The translations under genes were made by a program, and so were the position numbers. From NCBI GenBank assembly GCA_036785705.1, contig JAWUZG010000084.1:15017501-15081500 (forward strand): 64,000 nucleotides of DNA, written 5' to 3'. How positions within the stretch are numbered: position 1 is the first letter of the stretch; each line of letters starts with the position of its first letter. The notes under the pieces were generated by a model that searched no databases, was not told the origin of the DNA, and worked only from the letters and a program-made list of their open reading frames with translations. Shown here one piece after another: positions 39,801 through 53,006 of the stretch. The DNA comes from Acanthornis magna (Eukaryota > Chordata > Aves > Passeriformes > Acanthizidae).

Positions 39801-42800
39801 CCTCACATCTTATATGAGCATCTTTTGACAGAGAAGTTTGAGGTCACAGGGTTCGGAAGACATGGTGTTGCCTCTGCAAACTCTTGCTCTTCTTCCAGAG
39901 GAGAATCTGAGACTGCATTTGTAGGACATGTTGAAACGCCTGTGTGAGGAAAGGTGAACATGCTATATAGGCACTGGGTGTAAATTCCCCTTTAGGGACT
40001 GGCATAAAGGGAAAAAGGTATCAAAGTGCTCATCATGCTTTATGCAGAGCAATTTGGGAATATTGGAGTCAATTAAGGAACTTAGTTGTAGAAAGAATAT
40101 TGGTAATCTTCTTCCCCTAGTAAATTCTCCTTTTCACAGAGAAGAAGAAGGTTTTGTAGTTTACCCCCAGGATCTTCTGGATCATGAGACAGTCTGTCTC
40201 TTCAGGCTTCCTAAGTAACAGTGAAGATTTGTGGGATTTTTGCCTTATTTCTGGGGCTACATCAGGGTGTGGAGCCTACATTGCCCTAAACCTTTGGGGC
40301 TGGTACTGGCTACTCATTATAAAATGCTAAATGTGTACTTGTATTTCCCTAGGATGTTTGTTTTGCCATAAAATGCAATTAATGACTATATCTCAAGGAG
40401 GTGTTTTATTGCATGCACAGTGTGTGGTAAGGGGAGAAAAATACTTCTTGTTCATATGCCAGTGGTATGTGTGTGGTCTTAGCATCAAGGTCTGAACTTT
40501 GAGAACACCGTGATTTTCCTTGCTATGTATGTATAGGCATGTGCAGGTAATACTTAATTAATTGAAATACAAGGGACAAGCCAAAGTGGAAAAATGTGTG
40601 AAGAATATTGTATTTTAATGGCTTTCAAAAGATGTGCTATTTGAGAGGTGTGAATTTATGCATTTCGTTTCAGGCTCCTGTTCAGAATGAATATTCATCA
40701 GGATTGGCAGCATCTTCTGCATGTGAGGTATCAAACCAGGCTGCCAGTGTAATGAATGCATTCCTTTTGTTCTCTGGTTTGAGACTCATTCTGTCAACTC
40801 AATGCACCTTTCAAAAACTTCCTATTTATTTATGTGATGCCAATTATCTGCTGAGGTCTGTAGACACAGGCTAGATACAAAAAAATGGTCAGTCATTTCA
40901 CTGTATTCCGGAATGGTTTGATCCTGTAAGTAGAATGACTCCTAATTTGCCTCTGGCAGGACAAATTCACCTCTGTCAATCTAGTGAAAAAGAGTTTTAG
41001 TTTGGTATTGACCCCGTGCTTTCATTTCCACAAATACCAGGACAGAGACATATTTCTCAAAGTCCTTTGTTTAGAGATAAAGGCAATGAATTTAAAATAT
41101 GTTTACTAGTCTTGCATATTCTTCTCTACATGGGGAGTGGGGAAATAAGTGATAAGAGGAAACTGTTTATTCATACCAGTCACTCTGATGAAACCAGAAA
41201 ATCAGACATGATATTAAACGTCATGTCCCTGGACCTTTGTGACCCAGCATAGAATATGCTCTGACAAGGAAGAAAATCAGTTCCACAGGCTTTACATTTA
41301 GGAGCATGCTGAACCTGGAACTGCTATGTAGTTTTTGAACATGATTTGTTTTGTTCATTGATTATTTTTGTTTGGTGTGTTGTTAAAGTTGTGACAATCT
41401 AAGGACATATTTAATCCAAGGTCTGTAGAGATAATGTATTGCATTAAACCAGTAAATACAGCTGGAAAAGTCAAAGATGCTTTCAAACACTCAGTCAGCA
41501 ATTAATTATTACTTGCATGCCAAAAAGCCTCTCTGCTTCTTCCAGCTCTACTGTTTGGTCTTATCTGAGGTTGTCTGTCTGATTACAAACCCTGGTACTT
41601 ACAGGCCACAGGAATTTTGGTGATTTCTCCTGACTAAGGTACAGACCCTGCCTCTGCCCACTCATATATTTTTTCCAGGAACAAATGAACAAAATGGATT
41701 TTTTACCAAACAATTTTTTGTAGGTGAGATAGGAAGCCTTGAAGCAGTGAAGGAATGGTACAGTTTTGTTGGGAAAATAGTCCTCCACCCTGCTGCTGCA
41801 ACTCTTTATGACTACTTTTTACCATGAGGCCATTTTTTAATATCAGTTGTTAAAACCTTCCTGAGTAAAATCAGATTACTTTAATGAAGTTTCTTTTTAC
41901 TATTTGTAGCCAAATTGATAGTAATTGAGATAAGAAGTTTGGAAGTGGCTATTGTCTGGTAATTGACCATGCCAGCTCAGTTATGCCTTTAGCAGCTTTA
42001 GCTTATCTCGCCTCTATATCCCCCACTCTCGAGTCATACATTAATTCCTAGACAGTAATTTTTTTTTCTCAGAATCTTTTCTTCTTTGCTTCCCAGAATC
42101 TTCTGTAGGACTCTACGTTTGATGATGTTCTCAGTAGGAACAGAGATTCAAAAGTACCCTGAAGCACTGGTGTATTACGGGTTCTGTCAGATAACGGGGT
42201 TTGCATTCTTCTGGGTTTGGTAGCAGATCTGTGCTGTATCCCAAGAACTGTGAGAGCTGCATTTATAGACAATCCTCATCCTTTTTCCAGAGGATGACTC
42301 ACACAAGGAAGGGGAGAATTTTCAGGGTGAAACTCTCCCCTTGAAGGCAGTGTGAACTCAGTTCTGAGGCCATGTCCAAGAGTACAGCCAAAGCCCAGTT
42401 ATGAGTTTCAGCTATACTTTATCTGCAGCCAGGCAGTCCTTTGAAGACAAACAGTGTAAGCTTTATGAAAATATATTTTTATTCCTAAGATATGCAGGTA
42501 ACCTGGAGAGGCAAAAATGTATATTCAGCAGCAGTAGTATTGATGAACTTTCTGGAAGGACTAGAATTCTCTCCACCCCGAGAATCTGCAGGAAGCAGTG
42601 GCTCCTGCTTCTCTCACTGTGATGCTGACTGGACTCCATGTCCCTGTGGCAAGTCTGATCAGCAGAAACCTAAAGACAACCCAACACCTGCCTTCAATGG
42701 GGTGGCCTTGCTCAAACCTGAAGTAAAAGAATAGATGGCTTACTCTCCTTTTGCTTGTATCAGCATTAGATAGGTTCATAAATGCCACTAAGTATCCTGG

Positions 42801-42982
42801 TTGATAAGCCATGACATGAGTAATAATGCAGGACAAATTGTGCAATCACATTTAGAAGCCCACATATTGTCAGTGGTTAAGAAGGGCGAAAAGCCAGAAC
42901 TCTTCAGCCACTAAATACATGATTTCTGGCGTATTGTACATAAAATTCTTGAGTGCTGCTGTGAAAGAGTGCTTTATCATTT
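33871..42982. other. Intergenic DNA, no gene recognised
   Basis: No frame here has recognisable domains. There is a small (CATGA)n stutter at about 38315-38333 and a T run at 36838-36855. An AT-rich block with several TAAT cores at 33950-34070 is a candidate conserved non-coding element. Confidence 0.5.
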
Positions 42983-43265
42983 TTATAACTCAGATGACAA
43001 ATGGAGACACCCAGCCATTGAACGTTCACTTATAGCCCAGTACATATATATATATATAGTCAGTATATGGCCATCCTGACTGCCAGGGCACTGTTGATTC
43101 ATATTCAACTTGCCATCAACCAGGACCACCAGGTCCCCTTGAGTGGTGCTGCTCTTCAGTGCCTTGTTCCCCAGTCTGTCCATACGTCCAGCGCTGCCCC
43201 ATCCCAGGTTCAGAATTGAGCACCTGCCCTTGTTAAACTTCATCCAGTTGGTGATTGCTCAGAGT
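42983..43265 (-). pseudogene. CR1 LINE fragment: C-terminal end of the reverse-transcriptase ORF
   Basis: Read on the minus strand, the frame starting near 43243 encodes a stretch beginning MKFNKGRCSILNLG and continuing through a DLVVLVDGKLNMNQQC-like block. This is the hallmark C-terminal segment of the CR1 ORF2 protein in birds and reptiles. The catalytic part of the reverse transcriptase is absent and a (TA)n expansion (about 43041-43058) interrupts the downstream end, so the copy is dead. It is on the minus strand, as are the other two CR1 pieces. Confidence 0.85.
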
Positions 43266-45076
43266 GAAAAAAATTTGCAGAGGGCAGCAAGGCTAACAGC
43301 TCCAACTAACTGGGTTTCTTTTTATTCCTCAAATAGGCACGTCTGCTGATCACCTTCCATTAGTAAACTTGTCCTTAGAGCTGGCACTATATACAAACAA
43401 AAGCCTTCCATGTCCCAGTGTTGTCCTCAGTTATGTTAAGGTTTCTGCATCTGTCCTAGAATGTGTTTTTCTTTCTGTTTTCTGAAGGGGAAATGTTATG
43501 CTTTCATACTTTTTTATTGCCTGCTCACTTTGGTGCTAAGTATTAGGCAGGTAATATTTGAATTGGATAAACTACTATCCAAAATTCACTTACAGCCAAA
43601 TTTTACAGCTCATGCACCTGAAGTGAGTCTACTGTGACACCTCTGGTTCTATAGTTCTGGTCTGAATCAAAACCATGAAGATGTTTAGAAGAAACTGTGG
43701 TTTTGGGAAGGAGAAGTCTATCTAAATGTTTTGGAAATGTGCAGTTTGTTTTGATCTTGAAAACTTTAAAAACCTGTGATGTGGTTTCTGTGTTTTTTCC
43801 CAGACAGCTTTGCCTTTTCCACATTAATCATTTTACTCATCAATTTGTTTTCCTTTGTCTTCCACTCAGCAAAAACTTCATAAAACCCTTGCTGTTCATA
43901 GTTTCAGTATTTGTTGCAAGATGAGGAAATTTGTTCTGTTTACATCTGAAAGCAATGCAAGTGCTGGATACACATGTATAAATCAGGGCTCCTGGTTTCC
44001 AAGCCAGAGCTGTGGAGCCTGTTCTTCACATGGGGCTCCTAAATTGATGTTTAAATTAGTGCTAAACCCATAAAATGATTGTGCACACACTTGAATATCT
44101 GTCCTCTCAATATGGAATTTAAACAAATTTTCATGTAGTCAATCTAAGTTCCATAGGCAGGGTGAGTACCTCTTGTGGTCAGCACTGTATAGGTGCTTGG
44201 GAAGAGAACAAGAGAGTTTGCAGTTCAATATCAGTATTTCCTGAGGCTTATATATTTCAACTTACATATTCAACTCAATACATGCACTTCTAATTCATAT
44301 AATTCTTTTAACTCAGTCCTCCAAAACTCAGCCCTGCTGAAATTCAGTTCATTGGACATTCAGTTCACTGGTATTACAGCAGTAAAAGTTGTAAGAAACT
44401 CAAATTTGAAAGAGCCCAGCAAGTCTGCACTGGAACTTTAACTTTTCTTAATGCTCTAGGGAGAGGTTAATTCTGCTCAATCACCTTTTATTCACCTAGA
44501 GCATAAAAGGAACTGCAGACACTTTAATATCTGAATTGAAAGGTTGTTGAGTCACCATTATATCTCTGTAGTCTTCGCTCGCTTGCTATTTTGCAGCTGC
44601 TTTTACCATTATTCACTGAGTTGCTACAGAAATCCCCGATAGTGGTACTAAGAGATTTTTATTTCCCTAGCAGTGGGAAATAAAGTGCTAATCCAAATCA
44701 TTACTGCTAGCACCAGGGGGCTTTGCATTTAAAGTGCAGGTTGTACAGTAGAATTTGTAGCAGCAAGTGACTGTCTCCAGGCGTTTGGGAGCATATACTG
44801 GGTTATGTGTGTGAAGGTCTCTGCGATTTTGAAAAAGACTTTATAGGACTTCCATGAAATATGCCTTGTCTGGGACTTGACCCCTTACCTACTACCATAT
44901 TGTAAGTCATTAATAACTTTGTAAGTATTTTCTCATAGCTTTACATTTCTGCTACATGAGCTGAACTGGATTTCCTCTTATGTGCAAGCTGTTATTTGTG
45001 AGTATTACCAGATTAAGTTGCACTGTCCTGTTCATCTCGCATGAGGATGTCATGGAAGAATACTATATATCTCTAG
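43266..45076. other. Intergenic DNA, no gene recognised
   Basis: AT-rich sequence with only short frames of no recognisable family and no named repeat. Confidence 0.5.
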
Positions 45077-45155
45077 CTATTCTATTCTATTCTATTCTAT
45101 TCTATTCTATTCTATTCTATTCTATTCTATTCTATTCTATTCTATTCTATTCTAT
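45077..45155. repeat. (TCTAT)n pentanucleotide microsatellite
   Basis: About fifteen uninterrupted TCTAT units. The perfect array suggests it is still length-variable. It makes a Phe-Tyr-Ser-Ile-Leu repeat in one frame, which is not evidence of a protein. Confidence 0.97.
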
Positions 45156-48100
45156 ATTGTGGAAAGGTATATAAGAAAGGTAAGTACTTCATGGATCCCA
45201 AAGTACCTTATACACTTTGGAATGGTACACAGCCTGGAGTGCCAAGGAAAGACAGAACAGGGTTTTGTTACCTTTACCATCCTACATCTGAGAAGAAACT
45301 GCAGGGTCATAGGTTTTGGGTCATAAATGGCTTTACCATGTGGGTCACTGGGCTTCCAGTTCAGAGTCATGGGCTCAGCTCTTCCAGTATAATCACATAC
45401 AATGCACCAAGGCACCTATAGATTGCCAAACCATAAGGAAATTAGGAAAATAAAATTGTCTGATGGGACTTTCTCAGTCTGCTTGAAATAGTGAGGAAAA
45501 GTTGATCCTTTATTCTGTTCTTCTTCCCAGTGTTTACGAAGAGAGGAGCAAACCAGAGCAGCTGTGTGCTATGCCTGGTCTCCCAATTATCCATATGGCT
45601 GCAGGGAACCATAGCAGCAGTGTTACACAGTAAGTTCAAAAGACACTTTAAGCCATTTTTTCCTGTTCAGATGAGTAATATTGGATAAAAAAGACACCAT
45701 TCTGGCCTAGGAGTTTGATAATTAGTGTATTTCATCACCACATTTAATTTCATAATCAGTTTGTTCAACTGTGAGAACTCAAAGCATGTTGTGTCAAGTC
45801 AGGCCTTTAACGACCTGCTTTCTGACAAAGCAGTCAGTAGCTTATACAGGAGCTGGCCTGCTCCTTTCAAAACCAAAGGAGCAAATCAGTACATGTGTTA
45901 AATCTAGAGACTCCAGAGTAGTTCAGTGTCCCACTAACTGGGCCCTGATGTATTAGGAATTTGGATTCCCTTATGTTACACAGAACCTTTGATCAGGTAT
46001 TAAGCAAATTTGCACTTAGTACCTAAAAACAATTGATGATATACAGAATTGCTCTTTTTATTGCTTAAAAGGAAAGGAAATTGATTTTTAGAATGGTTTG
46101 TGGGTTCAGAGGAGAGGTAGAAGAAACAAATATTTTGTATATTTTCTGCTTTATTCAAATAAGTCCATCGATGTGATTCTTGCAATGGTGCTTGCAACTG
46201 AAGCTCGAGTGTCTCTGTGAAGAGACTTCACAGAGCAAAGTCAAAGCAATGAAATGGATTGCAAGACTGGATCTCACTTGTGCTCTCCTCTGAGTTCAGA
46301 ATTAAAATGAACTACAAACAAATGTAACAGTGTTTCCCTTACCCATTTCTCCTGTGAGAAAGTGAAATAAGAAAGACACACAGCATAATAATTAAAGAAA
46401 GCCATGTTTTTAGAATTCTATCTCTCATAGCCAGAAGTCTGGTGAATAGTTTCTGAGAGGGGGTTTGATTTCTAAGAACCCAACTGGTTCTTTGCTTGTC
46501 CACAGACTTCTTGTTTTACTCTGTATCTCAGGTCTTTTGCAAGCCTTTCCCTCCTACAAGGGTAAAAAATAGTAGGGTGAGTGAATATACACAGCCAGAT
46601 TTCTGTCCTTGCCCTGATGAATGGTGAGGAATTAGCAGCAAGAGGAGAAATTGTCATAGGTCATGTAAATGCCAAAATAACAGTAATAAAATTATCTGTA
46701 AGCAAAGGTGGCTTAATGTAGTATCTTTCAAACTGTTGTCCCCAAGGCTTCAGCTGGCCTAAAAGGTGATCTGAAGTTGAAGTGATCTGAGCTGTGCTGA
46801 GTTATGCTGTAAGTGTTTAGTTGCTTAGTTATGCAAAGCACGTTAAATCGCATGCCTGCTTTGGTTTATGTACCATAATTCCTTTCCAGATTGTCCAAGT
46901 ACTTAGCAATCAATGACTGCTTACTGCAGTTCTGTCACTGTTTTCTGGGTGAGAATAGTGGAAAGCAGGGAAAAAGGTGTTTTTCATGTGTGCCCACTGC
47001 AAGAACTCCAGTCTGCACAAATTTTGTGTGATTGATGCAGTTACGATCACCTGATACAAGTTATATTAATTCCTTTTGTAACATATATGGCTTTGGAGAG
47101 CATTGATTCTCTCCTGATACTTTAGACCTCTGGTTTTGTTGACTTGACTGGGGTTCGTTCTTATTGCAAGGGATTGTGAGAAGAAAGAATCTGTCCCTAT
47201 GTGTTTTGCAGCATTTGCAGTTTAATTTAAACCCTGCTATGAAAACAAAATGGGTTCTCTGAAATGCTTGGTATCATAAGGCTTCTGGTATTTACACACC
47301 ATCTGCTTCAATACACAATGGATAGCTGATCAGCTCCTTTCTGTAGCAGCAGGTAACATGGTGTTCCTGTGAATGGATAATATTGGTCCCAGTTCTCTGC
47401 TAGTGTAAGAGGAAAGAAAACAGGTGCTAGAGAGGGTGTACATGTATATTCATTCTTCCTAAATTTCTGTGATCACATACTGCTGTGCTACCTAAATCCA
47501 GTAATAAAAGCATTTGGCCTGTTAGCTCCTTCATGACCCAGCCATCTGTAAGTATGATGCCCTCAGCCAGCAGACTGTAAGGTCTTGTCTCCCCTAATGA
47601 CAGCAGGAGAAAACTATCCTGTTGCTAAGTGTTTGGTTCAGAAAGAATAGTTTTCTAAAGTTCTGAATCTAACACCCTTGACTTTCTCTTTCCTCTCTCT
47701 TCTTTTTTTTTTCTTTCTGCCTGCAGAGCCAAAATGAGGAACACAAGCAAGAATACTTTTTTCCCCCTGCTGCTCTATTCCAGCTCTATTTGATATCTGA
47801 AATTCAGTTTTGAGAGGAGAAGCTTTTCAAAACTTGTATGGGCCAAGAGAGAGACTGGTCATAGCATTAATGTTGTAAAACCTTCTAATCCAATTTGTGC
47901 CAAAAGGTGCTTTTTGTTAAAAATGCCCAAACACATCTAAAAGCTGGCTGAAATGGTTTGTTCTTAGCATGTGTTATGCATCCACAGGTCCCATTAGCTT
48001 TGTCTGGCCCTGTGCTTTGACTTTTAATTATTTGGGAACCAGTTTTTACACTACATTCTTTTATGCCTGTCAAGAACATTTAGACTGGAGTGGGAAAGAA

Positions 48101-50742
48101 AGCTTCTCATCCTCAGATAAGTACTTGACCAAAAGAGGTGAGAAAACAAGGTACCAAAGAGTTCCAACACTGTAGTGTTTATTAAAGGAATTGTGTTCTT
48201 GAATCAAGAAGAAGCTGGCAGAGAGAAATATGAACTGGTGGACATAAAGTGTTTTAAATGGCTGTGTTACAAAGGAAAAATGTAGCAAAGTTCTTGAAGT
48301 CTTAGGTGTTTGTGGGTACATGTTCTTCTGCTTGCAGTATTACTTTCAATTTTATAGCTATAAACATAAGGAAATCCAGCTGGATGATGACCCATTGGTT
48401 ACTAGTATTATGTATCACCTGTATTCAGTCTGAAATATATTCCCTTAAAAAAGGGGAAATTAACAAGCACAAGAATATGCGAATCAAGCATTGTATATGA
48501 TGCTCCCTATTACTTTCTATTTTTTATCCTTTTTTTTTTTTTAAGCATCTCCATCCTCATATTTGTCTGCTTAGAGAATTGTTTGTGCACAAGTCCATCT
48601 GCTAAGGTTGCATCTGAGAAAAAATGAGGACTCATCTGAAGAACATTCGATGTATCATTTAGGAATCTTTTTTTTTACTAATATCAGCTAATCAGCAATA
48701 TTTAAGCTGCAAGTTCATAAGCTGACCTGTTGATGGGCTCTTTCTAGTTCTTTTTTCCCCAGATTCCTGCTGGACTTTTAGAATGCCTTGATGTCCCACA
48801 CTGAACAGCCTAATTTAATTCTGCACGGACACTCAATGTCCTTAGATTCCCCAAGGAAACTGGTAGCAGTTATAGACCAGTCCAGCTGACACTCAGGAGG
48901 GGTGCATAACTTTCCAAGGACCCACTCTCTTCTACCTGGATGAAATATTGGAGTTCTTTGACTTGTTTATAGACTGAGCTGAATTCTGTGGTGAAAATGA
49001 GTTGATGAAGGTAACCGTGGGATGGAGAAAAAGCAGATCTTCCCGTTATATCCTTGTGGGACTCTTGCTCTGGTGCCATATGTTTTAATGCCATTTTGAG
49101 ACTAGAGCCAGGGAATAGGAAAGAGTGCTAACTTCTTAGAAGCCAGTGATGGAGTGCTGCCTCCGCAGAGCAGCCCTGCTACACTTGTTGGCGCTAATTA
49201 GTTTGTGTCTGTTGAGCTTCCTTATGACACAGTCTGTTCTAATTAACACTTCCCTGTAGATTGCTGCTGAACTCCAGAAATCTCATTCATTTGTGACACA
49301 CATTTCACCATCCCAGGGAGACAAATTTATTTTGTTGACAAAGGTGCTGATAACACTATCAGACTGCAGTTTGATGTGTGTCTCAAAGATGGAGAGAGGT
49401 GACAAGACAGCCTGAATGGGAGAATGAGTTAAAAATAGCATTCAGAATTGCAGCTGTAGTTTGTCTACCGGGTTGAATTGTTGAGGCCCAGACCATGTGA
49501 CACTTTATCGGCTACAGACAATTATGGTCAGTGTTTATCCCTTCTATCTCTCCTTCTTTATTCTATGTAGTGACATAAAACGATACAATAGATGCAATTG
49601 CTAGAATGAGAAGCTCAGAAATTAAATACATGTACTGTGTATATATTTAGTTAAGCACACTATATACAAATCTCTGTCTCTCTCTGTAGTCTATATATAT
49701 AGTTTGCCTTAAAAATCAGGAGCTACTCTGTAAGTTAAATATAAGCCTTGCAAATGGAATATAGCTGAAACTACTGCAAAATTTGGATCAGAGGCAGCAG
49801 CACCTAGGGACCTTGCAACAGGTTTTAGAAATATTTTGTAACTAAATACGTGAGACCTTTTTTGCATGGGCTGTGGCACCTGTCAGTGAGACTGGCTGCT
49901 GCAAGGAGTAATTGCAAAAAGCTGTCTGACTCCATATGTACAATGAAACTGCATTGGATAAGGAGACCTGTGCTATTTCCAACACAGCAAAGAACTCTGG
50001 AAATTCTGGGAAGTCTTCCCCTGCCAGTGTAACTCCTCCTGCACTCAGAGCAGAGCCACAGTGTATGCAGGCTGAAGCCTATCTGAGAGTGGGAAGTGCT
50101 GGCTAAAGAGTTGGGTCATTCAGTTCCTTCTACTAGGAAGATGCACCAACTAGAAGGTACCACCCTTCTAGGTCACATGATCTACTCTAGGTGAAAGTCT
50201 GCAGTTTATAGTTACAACCTCTGAAGTTGGGACTTTGTATGGGTGTTAGCATGAGTCCTTCCTGACATCGGCTTCTCCTTGGTGTTCATGGTCTTCTCTG
50301 TATCTTATATTTTTCCCTTCTGAGCAGCTTTATGTTTTACTGCTGTTCTGTAGCATGACAAAAGCTCCTCTGGAAATGCAAATGGCATTTTTTCTGCCTT
50401 AATGGCTAACTCAGAATGACGTGATTTTTGCTATTTCTCTTCAATTCTCTCTGCAACGTAACAAATATCTCATCTCATAGCGTGGTTTCCTCTAGCTATT
50501 TCTGTGTTGGCAATGCTCCTGTACTGTGGTATGCCAGAAACTATACTTTCTTACCACATTCTCATTTGCCTGGGTCCAGTTCTAAGCATCACATACATCC
50601 CTGAGAAAGATGAAGAGACCAGGGTAAAATGGACAAGGGCAAAATGAGGCTTGAACACCCTGGTGCAACACGTGGTATAGAAAGCTTGCATGGAGTTCTC
50701 TAAATTTTGCTGATATTGATCTCTAATTCTGTTTTTTTATGA
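45156..50742. other. Intergenic DNA up to the provirus
   Basis: No gene recognised. The last bases before the target duplication are a T run followed by ATGA, which resembles the end of the proviral LTR (see findings). Confidence 0.5.
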
Positions 50743-50747
50743 CCATG
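50743..50747. repeat. Target-site duplication, left copy (CCATG)
   Basis: The five bases directly before the TG of the 5' LTR recur directly after the CA of the 3' LTR at 61027-61031. This is the signature of integrase-mediated insertion and defines both proviral ends. Confidence 0.9.
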
Positions 50748-51168
50748 TGTTATAAATGAGAGTGGAGTGATTTTTCGCATGTTGGAGTTGATGGTTGCTG
50801 TTGTATTGTTATACCTGTTGAATAAAGTTGAAAGTTTGGATTTTTGATAAAGTTCTAGATTGAAAAGTTAAAAAAAGAGACTGTTTTAAAGATGTTTTAA
50901 GAGTGTAATGTTTCTGGGTAAAAGCATTGGGATATTAAAGTTGTTTGGAGCAAAATAAAAGGGATTGAAGGTATTTTAGATGGAAAAGCAGTTGAACCCA
51001 TGTAACCCTGAGTTCAGAAGTTATGTACCTTTTTAAAAATCCTTTATCTTTGTAATTTTATTTATGTAAAACTCAGTTTTTATGTTGTATTGTAAATCTG
51101 TAAGCCCATCACCCATCCCAATATTAAAGGCACTCTGCAGCACCCGAGCTAAAAATAGAAGGTTTGCA

Positions 51169-51313
51169 CCTCTCCGCCCACCTCAAGTGGAATACTAATG
51201 AGGCCCTTTCCCGCCTTTGCAAATTACCCCTAGGCAACGATCCATCTATTGGTGGGGAAGGCCACCTCATTAATTAGTATTCCCAATCACCAGCGAGCGA
51301 GAGGGCGGAGAGG
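51169..51313. promoter_or_regulatory. Imperfect palindrome in LTR U3 (enhancer region)
   Basis: CCTCTCCGCCC at 51169-51179 is the exact complement of GGGCGGAGAGG at 51303-51313. Just inside, GGAATACTAAT (from 51189) is matched by ATTAGTATTCC (ending 51283), and CCTCATTA-type arms continue the symmetry. The outer arms contain GC-box cores. It lies immediately upstream of the TATA box and probably forms the LTR enhancer. The copy in the 3' LTR is at +9,255. Confidence 0.6.
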
Positions 51314-51341
51314 CTAATTCGGACCAGCCCATCAAAAACTT

Positions 51342-51374
51342 TATAAATTTGGCTCTCTTGAGCTGAGACAGTCA
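51342..51374 (+). promoter_or_regulatory. LTR core promoter: TATA box and initiator
   Basis: TATAAAT lies at 51342-51348. TCAGTCT at 51372-51378 matches the metazoan initiator (YYANWYY), with its A at 51374, about 31 nt below the TATA box. That spacing is textbook for RNA polymerase II, so I place the U3/R border at 51373/51374. The same pair occurs in the 3' LTR near 60597 and 60629. Confidence 0.75.
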
Positions 51375-51538
51375 GTCTGTTTTTTGTTCCAGGTGCCTTT
51401 ACCACCAACAGCTGCAGACTCTGGTCTGTGCAGGGTGCCTGGTGTCTCTGTCTCTCTGACTAGCAGGGAGTCAGAGGCTGGGTCGGGTGCTGGGCCTCTT
51501 GCCCATTTTTATGGGCTATACTTAAAATCTTTTTTTTT

Positions 51539-51613
51539 GAACTTAAGATTAGCTTAAGTTCGCCACCCGGCCTGAGGGATCTCCTTGTCCTTGGCCACCA
51601 ACCGGTGGCCAGG
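51539..51613 (+). other. Two R-region RNA hairpins
   Basis: GAACTTAAG at 51539-51547 pairs perfectly with CTTAAGTTC at 51553-51561 around a 5-nt loop. GGCCACC at 51593-51599 pairs with GGTGGCC at 51604-51610 around AACC, extendable to about 10 pairs. Both lie between the start site and the poly(A) signal, so they occur at both ends of the genomic RNA. Their function is unknown; hairpins in R of other retroviruses influence transcription or poly(A) site choice. Confidence 0.6.
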
Positions 51614-51718
51614 AGAGTCTTATTGCTGTCCTGGGACCTTCCTTTTTTTTTTGTGCTTTTTTTCTTTCTTTTTCCTTTCATTTCTCCCTCGGGAGATCCT
51701 GGACCTCGTGGGTTCAGC

Positions 51719-51724
51719 AATAAA
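51719..51724 (+). terminator. LTR polyadenylation signal (AATAAA), 5' copy
   Basis: A perfect AATAAA followed by a GT- and T-rich stretch just before the U5 end. In the 5' LTR it must be ignored or occluded for full-length RNA to form. Confidence 0.8.
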
Positions 51725-51778
51725 CACCTTTTGCTCTAACCCACGAGTGTGAAATTGTCTTTTTTTATGACAATTTCT

Positions 51779-51796
51779 TGGGGGCTCGTCCGGGAT
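51779..51796 (+). other. Primer binding site, tRNA-Pro type
   Basis: The 18 nt starting TGGGGGCTCG and ending CCGGGAT are those of the proline-tRNA primer site known from murine leukaemia virus. Six bases (ATTTCT) separate it from the LTR end instead of the usual two or so. Confidence 0.93.
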
Positions 51797-52316
51797 ATCC
51801 TTTTTTGCCCAAATTTGCCCAAAAATCCCGATTTTTTGGTTTTTTTTCCAAATTTTTAATTTTTCCGATTTTTTCCTCAAATTTGGACTACTGCGGATAC
51901 CACCTACGGTGAGAGGACTCCAAGACCATCGCAGGAGATTGGTGAGGCCCTACCCCTTTCTAGGGGACTGTAGTTAGGGAAAACCAACTTATAAAAAGAA
52001 AATTTCTGTTTAGTTTCTCCCTAGCGCCAGCCCTGATTGAAGTGTGAGTGTGGGGTGGGCCACCCCTGGTGTGATTGCAGAGTGAGTGAGACAGGGCAAG
52101 GAGCTGAGAGCCAGAGCTCTCTGACTCAGTTTTGGGGCAAGAGCAGAGAGAGTGAGCTTGAAGCGACTGAAAGTGGGAGATTCAAAGAAAATTGAAAATT
52201 TTTGTTAAGGGAAAAAGCCCAGCCCCAGAAAGAAAGAAAAAAAATACCGCGCGGCCTTCATATATATATATTTTATATTTCTATCTACTCTGTCCCCTTT
52301 CTCTAACTGTCCTTTA

Positions 52317-52466
52317 GCCAGAAGCTTCTCCGGGAAGGGGGGAGCAGCCATTTTGAGTTCTTCTTCTTTAGCCAGAAGCTTCTCCGGGAAGGGGGGAGCA
52401 GCCATTTTGGGTTCTTCTTCTTCAGCCAGAAGCTTCTCCGGAAAGGGGGAAGCAGCCATTTTGGTT
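52317..52466 (+). repeat. Leader repeat block 1: three 54-bp units
   Basis: Units begin at 52317, 52371 and 52425, each starting GCCAGAAGCTTCTCCGG and containing AGCAGCCATTTTG. Each carries a palindromic AGAAGCTTCT, which fits a heat-shock-element half-pair, and one YY1-like motif. The third unit is slightly diverged. Confidence 0.9.
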
Positions 52467-52477
52467 ATCAGCCGGTG

Positions 52478-52766
52478 GCCATCTTGGTTCCTTATTGTTT
52501 AATTGTTCATTGATTAAGTGAATCATTTATAGCGGCCATTTTGGTTTTCAGTCGTCGGCCATCTTGGTTCTTTATTGTTTAATTGTTCATTGATTAAGTG
52601 AATCATTTATAGCGGCCATTTTGGTTTTCAGTCGTCGGCCATCTTGGTTCTTTATTGTTTAATTGTTCATTGCTTTATTTAATTGCTTGAGTGAATTATT
52701 TATAGCAGCCATTTTGGTTTTCAGTTGTCGGCCATCTTGGTTCCTTATTGTTTAATTGTCCATTGC
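52478..52766 (+). repeat. Leader repeat block 2: about 80-bp units
   Basis: GCCATCTTGG recurs at 52478, 52558, 52638 and 52731 with GCCATTTTGG between them at 52535, 52615 and 52708. The first periods are exactly 80 bp; the next is 93 bp because of a small insertion. The spacer carries a TTATTGTTTAATTGTTCATT stretch. Confidence 0.9.
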
Positions 52767-52974
52767 ATTATTTAAGTGCTTAAGTGAAGTATTTATTTTT
52801 CCCACGGGAAGTTATTATTGTCGGCCATCTTGGTTTCTTATTGTTTAATTATTCAATTGCTTTGTTAATTGTTTAAGTTAATTATTAATTTTTCCCACGG
52901 AAAGTTCCCATCATAGAAAATAATTAAGTTAAGTAAAGAACATCAAAAGATATAAATAAATTAATTAATTAAAT

Positions 52975-53006
<32 letters not shown>

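Larger units (their letters stand above)
50748..51772 (+). repeat. 5' LTR (TG...CA, 1,025 bp)
   Basis: The ends are TGTTAT and ATGACA, an imperfect inverted repeat. U3 runs to about 51373, R from about 51374 to about 51740, and U5 is only about 30 nt. U3 holds GC boxes, a CCAAT motif near 51283, a TTTGCAAAT octamer-like site and a TATA box. The 3' LTR matches base for base by eye except for a T run near 51642-51653 (ten T here, nine there). Confidence 0.96.
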